From assembly GCA_030847615.1 (NCBI GenBank), contig JAUMIR010000005.1, positions 80,448,492 through 80,512,491 of the forward strand: a DNA stretch of 64,000 nucleotides, in the 5' to 3' direction. Position numbers and translations under genes: made by a program. Below the pieces are notes generated by a model. The model was not told where the DNA came from. It saw nothing but the letters and a program-made list of their open reading frames with translations, and did no database searches. Shown here piece after piece: positions 11,801 to 20,841 of the stretch. The stretch is from Gambelia wislizenii. Lineage: Eukaryota > Chordata > Lepidosauria > Squamata > Crotaphytidae. The stretch's first letter is position 1; each line of letters starts with the position of its first letter.

Positions 11801-12044
11801 GAGCCAACTTGGTGTAGTGGTTTGAGCACTGGCCTACAACTCTGGAGAACAGAGTTTTTGAATCCCTGCATGGACATGAAAACCCACTGGGTGACCTTGG
11901 GCAAGTCACATTTTCTCAGCCTCAGAGAAAGGCAAATCTTTCTCTGAACACATGCCAAATCTCCTCTGAACACATCTTGCCAAGAAAACTCTGTGATAGG
12001 GTCACCATAAGTCAGAAATGACTTGAAGGCACACCACAAAAAAG
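11801..12044 (+). mobile_element. tRNA-derived SINE with ACA-type tail
   Basis: It starts GAGCCAACTTGGTGTAGTGG, with the A-box region intact and the B-box degraded (GTTTTTGAATCCC). The body and GACTTGAAGGCACACCACAA tail match the family at 5829. An internal CATGCCAAATCTCCTCTGAA duplicates part of the body. Confidence 0.9.
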
Positions 12045-12629
12045 AGCAGGAAAATCCCATTTACATCTCTATAATAGTGCCCTCGGTTGAGGCTTACCAC
12101 ATGATGCTGTGGCTGTTCTCCTGTTCCCCTCATAAGAGACTGTGTTAAACACATTTCTTTTTATTAACACGAGAAATCCATTAATGATCTTGTTTCGGCT
12201 TCTGTTGTGCCATGAATTTGTTTGTGAAAGATCAATTGTGCTTTTACCACAATTCTGAGCAGTCAGCGAGTGTGATTTGGGTAGGGAAACATAGGACTTT
12301 AGCACAAGATACTTCTATTGTGGACTAGAGCAAGTTAGTAGCATTATTGGGCAGTACTTGCTGCACAATGTCATCATCATTCCATTACTGGTGTGTGCTT
12401 CAGTTGTTTCCGATGTGCACTTTATCATTGATGAGGGAAACATGTCAATGACTCTGAACAACTCAGCTATCCTGGTAGTCTCCCTCATGCAGTAATCTCT
12501 TCCACTTCAGAAACAGAGACACAAGGGGATGGGATTTTCCTTCTCTTTCCCTCTCCTCCGCCTCCCCCAGGCTGTTCTCAAGCAGGCCAGCCATGCCTTC
12601 CTTTATTTACTTGTATTTATGGTTTTGAT
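12045..12629. other. unassigned stretch
   Basis: No gene or recognised repeat. Its right end becomes C/T-rich as it approaches the minisatellite. Confidence 0.3.
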
Positions 12630-12905
12630 GCTCTGATCTGCTGGTCCAGTCTCTCTTCCCCTGCCCTCCCCGTCCCGATCTCTCTTTCCCCCTCACCTCC
12701 ACTGGCCCAATCTCGCTTTCCCCCTTCTCCACCCTGATCTCTCTTTCCCCCACCTCCCCTGCCCTGATCTTGCTCCCCCAACTCTCCTCACCCCAATCTC
12801 TCTTTTCCTCCACCCTCTCTGCCCTGATCTTTCTTTCTCCCACCTCCCCTGCCCTGATCTCTCTTCCCATTCCCTCCCTGGCCTGATCTTTCTTCCCCAC
12901 TTCAG
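12630..12905. repeat. polypyrimidine minisatellite, unit about 27-30 bp
   Basis: Roughly nine to ten degenerate copies of CCTGATCTCTCTTTCCCCC followed by ACCTCCCCTG. The minus strand is almost all purines, which keeps a 97-codon frame open with charged, repetitive residues (GEREIR, GEVGE). That frame is a by-product of the repeat and not a gene. Confidence 0.88.
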
Positions 12906-13204
12906 CTAGTCTGATCTACATACCCTAAATATGTAGGGCAATAACAGGGAGGAAGCAGGCAATGCAGTAGGAACATGCAGCACCATGCCAGTATTGAAGC
13001 TGAGGTACGATAATGATAGTTTCACTACCAGTATGTTTCCATTCGCTTCTAAAACAGGATTGCTACGAGATAACTGCCTGGTGTGATAAAGTCCATAGTG
13101 ATTAGAGGAGGAGAAGAGTCCCCCCCCCACCTCCTTTCCCACCTGTTCTATTGATGCAACACTGAAATGCTATAACATCATGGTGTAGTAATTGTGCCTT
13201 CATA

Positions 13205-13228
13205 TCTCTCTCTCTCTCTCTCTCTCTG

Positions 13229-13259
<31 letters not shown>
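13205..13259. repeat. (CT)n(CA)n compound microsatellite
   Basis: A CT run at 13205-13228 is followed directly by a CA run at 13230-13259. Confidence 0.97.
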
Positions 13260-13262
<3 letters not shown>

Positions 13263-14479
13263 GCACATCCCTGAAAATGTAAAAGGAAAAGCCAAGAGCT
13301 TTAACCTTCTGCCTGTTTCTTGCTGGGTCTACTTCAAACATATTAATTGCTGCATGAGGATACATCAGACAGATAGGAGTAGCTGCCCACAGCCAGCAAT
13401 CGGTTTAGACTGGGAAGTCTGATATTTCCCAATGAGGGTTCCTCCCCCTACCAGCAAAAAAAGTAGGGAGGCCTTTTTAAAGGTAACAATGGTTTCATTT
13501 ATATTTCTGTGGGTGGGGGCATCTGTGTGCATATGTATGCCAAACAATGAAAAGGCACAGAGGTAGTGGGAGGGCAGTTGCAAATGCTATGTGCAATACG
13601 TTTTTAGCATGAGTAGACACTGCAATCCCATTATGGTTCTGAAGGTGCAGGAGTAAAGAAAGCAACTCTGCTTGAATAGCATTTATAGACACATGCAATT
13701 ATAGCAGGAAAGAAGGATTGTGTGATAAGCCTCCTAATGAAAACTGATTGGATTTCTTTGTGGAGGCCTATCATTATCTAGTGCACACTCAAAGAAATTA
13801 CTCAGCGGTTATCCATTTGTATGCCTATTGCCATTCATTATGCTCAAAGTAAAATGTAAATGTACAGTGGTGAATACCAGTGAATAAAGGCAGAAGCATA
13901 ATGAAATGTTTAAACAGACTTAAGGCCAATGAAGCTTTCTGAAGTGAAGTCCAAAATCAATTAATATCTTCCCCAGGTATTTATTTGGCACAATAAATGC
14001 TTATGATCAATTTCCATGGCTGCCCTAAATCGCCATGTTGTATTGGAGCTGAAAAACAGATAATCAATGTAGCTATTCTGCTGGCATTAAGACATCTCAC
14101 TTGACCCAGCCAATTCTTTTATGGGTTCCATAGGGAGGCGCACACTTGTAGCTATGCTATTAGTATACATTAGATCAAAAAAAACCCCCAGCTATCAAAC
14201 ATGCAACTCTTGAATACCATTCTGGTGTGTGTTCAGAAGCAATGCACATCTCCCTCGCATGCTACACAGAAAGGTGCTTTTCAGAGCCTTATTGCATGAG
14301 GGAAGGGAAGCAGCTTTAAAGTCTGAGAAGAATAGTGCATCCCTCCTTGCCTTATCACATGAGGTCTGTGTGCTTCAGCTGTTCTTCTGTTTCAGTCCTG
14401 TGGTAAGCATGAGTCTTGCATGCTGAGTGAAATACCCCCCCCCCGTACCCCTCACCTCCCTGTAATAAGACAACAAACA
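13260..14479. other. unique stretch, possible conserved non-coding element
   Basis: No gene or repeat is recognised. About 13720-14100 has even composition, no repeat signature, and many homeobox-like and other compact motifs (AATCAATTAATATC, CAATAAATGC, GATAATCAATG). A C-run lies near 14432-14444. Confidence 0.35.
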
Positions 14480-14611
14480 CAAGATACATGCGGAGAAGTA
14501 TATTTGATACAGGTAAGATATAAGGTGATCGAAGAAGTTGGCAAAAAATGGCCACAACTTTCTTTGGTGATAGTTGCTGTGGTTGGATCCTGGGCATGGG
14601 TCAAAACCGGG

Positions 14612-14641
14612 CATCGGCCAAGCCCGCTTGCTTGGCCGATG
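14612..14641. repeat. perfect 12-bp-arm hairpin in DIRS 3' region
   Basis: CATCGGCCAAGC (14612-14623) and its exact reverse complement (14630-14641) flank a 6-nt loop. It lies next to the CACGTG-rich array. Confidence 0.9.
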
Positions 14642-14667
14642 ACGCATCTGCTAGCCCGCTGCTAGGA

Positions 14668-14760
14668 GATCACGTGGCCCAAACATGTGACCCGATCATG
14701 AGATCTGGCCATGTGACCTAGTCATGTGACCGATCACGTGACCTGATCACGTGATCCGAT
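14668..14760. repeat. degenerate GATCACGTGACC array
   Basis: About seven degenerate copies of a 11-14 bp unit GATCACGTGACC. There are CACGTG E-boxes at about 14671, 14735 and 14748, and CATGTG variants at about 14684, 14710 and 14723. It lies downstream of the recombinase in the DIRS element. Confidence 0.85.
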
Positions 14761-14982
14761 TCTGGAGAGAGGCGGGGTCTCCGTGGTCATGTACTTGAAC
14801 TTGCCCTTGCCATGACCTGAGATTGGACTACAGGAGACCCCCTGACCCCGAGATCAAAAACAAGACCCATGTCCCACCACCACCAAAGCCGAGCTCCCGC
14901 CTGCCCCGAGCTCGGCTTCAGCCAACCCTGCAGCTACCACCAAAGATAATCACCTTCCGACTAGAGGGACCTGATGCTTGGC

Positions 14983-15916
14983 CTAATGGAGGAGTAGATC
15001 GAGTTCTGGCCGGATGTAGGAGGTGTAGGCTCTGGAGCGCCACCTGCTCAGACGTTGGATGGCGGGTGCCGACATGCCCTCTGCTGCTGCCGAAGTTGCT
15101 GCCCCAATCCTGAAGGAGTGTCCTCCGAACTCATCTGCAGGGCAACCGAGGACACGCAAGGTGGAACACAGCACACCGATGAACTAGAAGCGCATTAATG
15201 GGGAGAGGTCCTGGAGGATGAACAGGGCTCCAGGGCCACCTGGGCGTTGCCTCAGCTAATGCTGCATGCGTCGAACCAGGCAAGCTGGAGACCTGTTGAC
15301 CTTCCCAACCTGCAGGCATACCCCACGACTGCGTTGGTCATTCTTGGATCGCCGGATTTGCAACTGCAGGGCCTCCTCCCCTAGCACTATGTCCTTCAGC
15401 TGAAGTGCACAACCGGATTTGTCAGCCTTGGAGCTGCACACCAGCTCCCCGACCCGTAATGCTGCAAAGAAGGCAACCATGAAGGTGGAGCAGAAGAGCC
15501 GAGTTTCGTACCTGGATCGGTGCACCCTGGGAAGAGATTTCATGAGGCTGCACAACAGCCCAAAGGAGATAGGCCTGAGAGTGTCCTGCTTGCTGATATC
15601 CACATGCCACCATCCTTCGACCGCCTTGCAAACCAGGAACGATGCACAGGGATTGCAAAGCCCGGACACCTTGCTGAAGAAGGAGATGACCGCCAGATGC
15701 AGCGATATGGACCTAGGAGCCAGGCCTCTTTCCTTTAAGGCTGCCATGTAGTGCAGGGCCTCGCGCTCCGAGGATGGCCAGGAGTTCCCGTAGACATGTT
15801 GTCATCTGAAACTGAAGAATTGCCTTTCCGCCCTTGAGTAGCTGGCCTGGGTGGAAGGTGACAGGGAGTTGAACACCCCCTGGATCACCATTCCTTCTCA
15901 AGATGCCAGAGCTCAA
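14983..15916 (-). pseudogene. DIRS tyrosine recombinase (broken)
   Basis: This would be the site-specific recombinase that inserts the circular DNA copy of the element. The N-terminal part (about 15916-15720) is frameshifted. The longest piece, 15747-15256, includes LAPRSISLHLAVISFFSKV and the first catalytic box AFFAALRVGELV, with the arginine codon at about 15454-15456. The C-terminal catalytic region is in another frame (15174-14983). It holds GGHSFRIGAAT (the H-x-x-R box) and LSRWRSRAYTSYIRPEL with the candidate nucleophilic tyrosines. All catalytic boxes are therefore recognisable, but at least two frameshifts separate them. No RT or RNase H sequence lies downstream, in keeping with the DIRS order. 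Confidence 0.9.
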
Positions 15917-15939
15917 ACGGAAAGGTCACCAGTGTCGTG

Positions 15940-17685
15940 TCTGCTCCTGGAGCCGGTTCCCAAAACCTGCCATCCTGGAATCAAGATAATGCATCCGCAA
16001 TTTCGTTATCCACACCTGGAACATGCCGCGCTATAGAAGTGATGTTCTCTGCCAAACAAACCAAAACAAATTCTCTGACGAGTCGCATGACCCTGTCAGA
16101 CTTGGAAGACTGCGTACCACTACCTGGTTGTCACACCAAAAACAAATACTCTTGTTCCGGAACTCGTCTCTCCAGAGATGGACTGCTACTAATATGGGAA
16201 AAAACTTGAGGAACATTAGGTCCCAGATAACATCAGATTCTTTCCACTCGGAAGGCCACCATTGAGCGCACCAGTGCCCATTGAAGTAAACCCCAAACCC
16301 AACACCTCCTGCTGCATCCAACTGGACCTGTAACCTGTGCCCCGGAGCTGCTTCCCCCTGCCAGAAAGTGATCCCGTTGTACCCATTCAAGAAACGCAGC
16401 CACACCCTCAAGTCCTCTTTCACCCCCCTAGTGAGACGAATGTGGTGATGCGGGGACCGACAGCCGGTAGTGATCCTGGCCAACCTGCTGCAGAAGGCCC
16501 TGCCAGAGGCTACCACCCTGCATGCAAAGTTGAGGTGACCCAGTAGGGACTGCACTTCCTTCAAGGTGGCCTTGTCCCTGGCGATGAGGTGCAGCAGTTT
16601 CTGCTTGATCCCCTCCAGCTTGTCCTCTGGCAGGTGGGATACCTCCATCACTTAGTCCAATGTGATTCCCAAATAGACCACACTGCTGGCAGGCCCCTCC
16701 GTTTTTTCAGGTGCCAGGGGGACTCCCAGTTCCCCGGCCAGCTCCTGGAAGGAATGAAGAAGAAACCCGCAGTCTGCCCTCCCTGCCACCCCAATAAAAA
16801 GAAAATCATCCAGGTAGTGAGTAATGAAAGAGGAACCAGTCCTACACTGCAGGGCCCACTCAAGGAAGGTGCTAAAGGTCTCAAAGGCAAAACAGCTGAT
16901 GGAGCATCCAATCGGGAGGACCATATCATAGTACCATTACCACTGAAACTTAAAGCCTAGTAGGCAGTGGTCTTCCAGGTGAACAGGGAGTAACCGGAAT
17001 GCTGACTGAATGTTGCATTTTGCCATGAGGGCGCCAGGGCCGCAATCCCTGACCAGCTTGACTGCCTGATCAAATGATGCATACTGGACCGAGCAGAGTT
17101 CAGGTGGTATTGCATCATTGACCGATGCTTCTTTGGGGTAGGATAGGTGATGGATAAGCCTGTACTCACCCGGAGCCTTCTTAGGTACTCTCCTAGTGGG
17201 GAGACCCTGAGGTTGACAAAGGGGAGCATTGGGAAAGGGCCAGCCACCCTACCCACCGCACATTCTTTGGTAATTTTGGCTGCTACCACATGGGGGTGTT
17301 CAGCAGCAGATTTTAGATTGCCGGACTCGAAAGCCTATCTGGGCCCCAAGGCGGGAATTCTAAAACCCTGAGAGAAGCCATCCTGAAGATAGGCTGCAGC
17401 CTCCCTGTTGGGGTAGAGGGCCAACAGGGGGAGCATGGCCTGGAGTTTTACTGGCGTAAAGGCCAGCTGGTGCGCCCCCTGCCCCACCCTAGTTTTTGCT
17501 ACCTCCCAAACCAGCACTGTTTCCAGACCCTGATTCCTTCTTGACGCTGGTGGAAACAGGGCGTCCTGAATGAAAGGACTGGGAGGATGAGCTGGCTCGA
17601 GAGCAGCTCGTCCTGGGGTGGGCCCCTTAGCAGTTCTCGCAGTTGTGCTCGAACTTGCAGGGGGTCCTAAAACACTTGCCCACAT
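15940..17685 (-). pseudogene. DIRS reverse transcriptase-RNase H (broken)
   Basis: This gene copied the element's RNA. The N-terminal part (17685-17335) ends with LALYPNREAAAYLQDGFSQG, typical of the region before the DIRS RT fingers. A single in-frame stop lies near 17335, then GPFPMLPFVNLRVSPLG, after which the frame is shifted. The palm is clear at 16924-16652, with the catalytic HYLDDFLF motif and the downstream PEKTEGPAS and VYLGITLD blocks. RNase H follows in 16651-16031, with LDAAGGVGFGVYFNGHWCAQWWP, an ILVAVHLW segment and FWCDNQVVV carrying catalytic acids. The final IADALSRFQ-type block lies in another frame near 15970-16010. The start overlaps the gag end by about 60 bp. At least two frameshifts plus the stop disable it. 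Confidence 0.92.
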
Positions 17686-18883
17686 TGTACTCCCAGCAAA
17701 CCAGGCACCGGTGGCCCTTTTTCCACGGCGGCTTGGTCACCTCAGCTTTCCCCTTAATGTGGGACCCCACAATGATGAGCCAGAGCTTATCGTTGATGAG
17801 GTCCCATCTAGCCCTAGCATTGCGAGATGCCCTTTTGCGGAAAGCGGTGTCATATTTGATGGCTGCTGCCTCACCCGCAAGGGACCTGGCTTTCAGCACA
17901 TTGCCCAAGTGGTTAGCCAGGTGCCCCCTCTCTCTGGGTATGCTATCCCAACCACCCCCATGAAGACAGTGTACCCAGCCAACCAATTGACGAAGGTGCG
18001 ATCTACAGGATCAGGCTTGCTTTTTTCAGAGAATTTTTCTGCTTTAGGGGTGCTACCCACCTCCCCTTCGGGCTTTAGCAAGGAGAAGGCATTGACATAA
18101 TATCCTTTGAGGATATTCTCCCGAGTCTTTTTGTCCAGGTGGATCCCCGGAGGATCTTCATGATCCTGGAATAAGCTAGGGGCCGGGGTCCCAGGCATTG
18201 CTGCCCTGTCCTGCCAGGCCCTGGCAGGTCCTGAATTAGACGGATCCAAAAGGTTCCATGCTTTGAGTGCCCAGGACGGCAGCCCCGGGGTGGCAGCCAC
18301 CACCCTCCAGTACCTAGCTCCTCATCAGAGGGTTCACCTGACGATCCATCACTGTCTGAGTCCCTTCTATTCTTGCATTTGGAGCGCCTTTTCTTCTGCT
18401 CATGTCTTGTCCCTTTCCAGCTCGCATCTCCTGACTTGCCGGTACCCCGATCTGGAGAGGAGCCTACCGATGACACAATGCTGATGTCGCTTTGCGATGA
18501 GGAGCGCTGCCTCCGCCGCCGCCCCCCCCCGCCGTATGCGCAGATTGTTGAGAAGCATCCTGATCATGTGCCCCAGCATCAGTTATGGCCATGGCACTAG
18601 CCCTCGTGTTGGTTTCCCTCCTGGCCTTCAGCTCTCCCACTTGCTCTGCCAGGAGAGTAACTGCGTGAGTTAACTCCTGTAGACTGGGGGCTTCCGAGCC
18701 AGTCAGGAGGTGGTGGACTGCCTCAGGGTTGCCAGTTTCAGTACGGGAGGCATTCCTGTCCTTTGCTGCAGCCTTGCGTCCCCGAGGTGCCAAAGCCGCC
18801 CATGACTTGGGTGCCCTGCCCATCTGAGCATGGGTCACAGGCCTATTAGGCTTGCTGGGTGGTGTCTTCCTTTTGTTAGGCAT
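17627..18883 (-). pseudogene. DIRS gag-like ORF1 (broken)
   Basis: This is the putative nucleocapsid gene upstream of the reverse transcriptase. The chosen start at 18883 begins a lysine-rich N-terminus (MPNKRKTPPSKPN). A possible short coiled-coil LTHAVTLLAEQVGELKARRE follows. A glycine run encoded by a C9 tract on the plus strand (18522-18530) coincides with the first frame change. The reading continues in 18476-18075 (basic and serine-rich: KKRRSKCKNRRDSDSDGSSGEPSDEE), then in 18303-17893 and 17986-17627. The C-terminus has a cysteine/histidine cluster, CLVCWEYNVGKCFRTPCKFE then HNCENC, consistent with nucleic-acid binding. Similarity of the N-terminal half to known gag proteins is not evident to me; the call rests on position and the cysteine-rich end. 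Confidence 0.8.
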
Positions 18884-18889
18884 GTGGAA

Positions 18890-19500
18890 TAGTATTTAAC
18901 AGCTCTTGTGACAGTGATTTCAGCATTCTATCTGGCTTGTCCGCTCCTTATGGGCTTAGCCGCCCTGTTGGCTATGCCCGCTGCTGACCCTCAGGCTGCT
19001 GGGTCTAGCGCTGCCCTTTTTCCCCAGCTTGTCTGCCACACCTCAGCTTGTCCGCTCCAGGAGTAGCTGACCCCTCGCTTGGGTGGTTTCCCTCCCGCCT
19101 GGGAAACCACTTGCCTCACTGCTTTGGGTTTGCCCGCCCCGCAGGGCTGGTGGCAATTGCCTGGCTTGACTGCCCTTGGCACTCACGTGCCTTCTGCCGA
19201 TGGTTCCCTGGCCTGGGAACAGCTATACCCCTTCTATCTGGCTTGTCCTCCCCTTGCGGCCGGCCTGCCACCCAAAGCTCGGGCCCAAATGCCCAGGAGC
19301 TTATGGATGTAGCTGTGCCTGCCACCCACTCAGGCCCATTCTTGACCCCTGTGGGTCAACCCAACTAGGCACCCTGCTGGCGCCTATTGGTAGGCTGGCC
19401 CCCTCGGCTAGCCTTCCCTGGGAGGGTCAGGTGTGGACTTCCCCGCCCCAACAAAGGGGCCATGGACTTCCAGGTGCAGGGCTAGCTGCTCTCCACTAGC
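18890..19500 (-). repeat. DIRS leader with serial stem-loops
   Basis: Upstream of gag the sequence holds short inverted repeats spaced roughly 40-90 bp apart. Examples are GTGGTTTCCC/GGGAAACCAC (19082-19110), GGTTCCC/GGGAAC (about 19201-19219), and TTGACCC/GGGTCAA (about 19343-19360). They alternate with copies of CTGGCTTGTCC or CAGCTTGTCC (near 18931, 19023, 19047 and 19239). It looks like a diverged tandem array of stem-loop units. Confidence 0.65.
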
Positions 19501-19949
19501 CCTGCTAGTGGCCTGATGCCTGCAAGGCACCCCCCGACTCCTGCTAGGTTGCTGCTGATTAGCAGCTGCCTCTGTCCCCCAGGCCTGCCATTCCCGCTCT
19601 TCCGCACCGCCGCCGCCTCCCAGCCGTTCGCCGCCTCGCGCCGCCGCCTGCCCCTTGGGCCTCCTCGCTGCCAGCAACTCTTCACTGCTGCCATCACCTA
19701 TCGCCCCCTGCTGGCCACCAATCGCCAAGGCCTCTTTCCTCCTCATCATCCCCGTTCCTCTTCCTCAGCTCCCGCTCGCCACTGCCGTCATTGCTTGCCG
19801 CCGCTCGCTGGGGCCTCTTCCTTCCTCCTCGGCCCCACTCGCCGCCGCTCACCGCCATTCGCCGCCGCTCACTGCCACTCCTTCTCTTCAAGCTCCCAAG
19901 ATCTACGTCCTCTTCAGCTCTGGTGAGCCAACTGGCCGGGTCTGGCCTC

Positions 19950-20075
19950 GAGCTGGGAATTTATTCTCTGCCGCCGGACCTGATTGAGGACTGGCCCTGC
20001 CCCTTAGCCAATCATTGGCCACCAGAGGGCTGCGTCTCTGATTGGCTGAGGGGTGTGCAAGCCAACCAATCAGGG
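19950..20075 (-). promoter_or_regulatory. putative DIRS promoter (CCAAT cluster)
   Basis: Four CCAAT boxes lie close together in both orientations: CCAAT at 20008-20012 and 20066-20070, and ATTGG at 20014-20018 and 20041-20045. About 45-50 bp nearer gag on the minus strand is an A/T-rich GAATAAATTCC that could serve as a TATA-like element. Position upstream of gag fits a promoter. Function is inferred. Confidence 0.5.
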
Positions 20076-20618
20076 GAGAGCAGCACTCCCCTGTTTGGTC
20101 GGCCTACGATCCTCTTCCTAGCCAGCAAGCTGGCTGGAAAAAAGACCTTAGGGAGGCATGGCAGCACCCATGCCTGCCATGCCGCGGTGAGGGTGCCGGG
20201 GCTTCACCAGCCCACAAATCAGGCCACCAGGTGAGTCCTGGGCAGCCCACTTTTTGCTAACTGGAAAAATCCATTATTTCAAAGCTCCACCAGTCCAATT
20301 TAGGAGGAAAAGGAACAGGGAGCAATTTTCCTAGTAATATGTTTCAGGGTTAGTCAGGACTGGCTTCTGTTAGGTATAAGATCATGCTTTAATTGTGGCA
20401 GAAAAATGATAGCACTTGAGCCAGGCCTTAGGATCAGGAATCTGGAAACTGTTAACACAGTGCTATTGCTTTCTTATTTAGAAATAAGTTCCATTGAATT
20501 AAATAAGATGAGCTCCCAAGTTAGCGTGTATAGCAATCTGGTGTCCTTCATTCATGTAGATTAGGGGGGATGGAAGTTATAGTTTGGGTAAGGCCAAACC
20601 AAATAGTATGGATATGTA

Positions 20619-20841
20619 CAGTTGTCCCTTCACATTCTCTGGGGTTTGGTTCCAGGACCTCCCATGAATACCCAAATCTGTGAATACGCAAGTCCCATTA
20701 TATGCAGTGACATAGCAAAATGGTATATAAGATGGCAAAATCAAGGTTTGCTTTTTGGATTATTGTTTTTTTAAGAATATTTTCAAGCCATGAATACTTA
20801 AATCCGTGGATGCCAAATCCGTGAATATGGAGGGACAACTG
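20619..20841. mobile_element. pogo/Tigger-type MITE
   Basis: The ends are CAGTTGTCCCTTCACATTC and the reverse complement of CAGTTGTCCCTCCATATTC. They are flanked by TA on both sides, the Tc1/mariner-pogo target. The 223-bp body has no ORF. An inverted copy of the same family lies at 35680-35908. Confidence 0.9.

Larger units (their letters stand above)
14480..20250 (-). mobile_element. DIRS-like tyrosine-recombinase retrotransposon, inactive
   Basis: This is a GC-rich block in AT-rich DNA carrying, in minus-strand order, a gag-like gene (18883-17627), a reverse transcriptase-RNase H gene (17685 to about 15940) and a tyrosine recombinase (15916 to about 14983). That is the DIRS order. DIRS elements integrate through the recombinase instead of an integrase or endonuclease and so leave no target duplication; I see none. 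A leader of about 1 kb with CCAAT boxes lies upstream of gag, and a CACGTG-rich array with a hairpin lies at the 3' end. Many vertebrate DIRS elements also carry a methyltransferase domain; I see no clear one in the short interval between RNase H and recombinase. Frameshifts and a stop inactivate all three genes. Outer limits are uncertain by about 100 bp and the terminal and internal complementary repeats were not resolved. Confidence 0.9.

Noticed and set aside
12607..12900. 97-codon minus-strand frame rich in Gly, Glu and Arg
   Set aside because: It is the translation of a pyrimidine minisatellite; the periodic residues follow the DNA repeat.
19516..19987. Overlapping long frames in the GC-rich DIRS leader
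   Set aside because: High GC removes stop codons; alanine/arginine/proline-rich products in several frames at once are typical of non-coding CpG-rich DNA.
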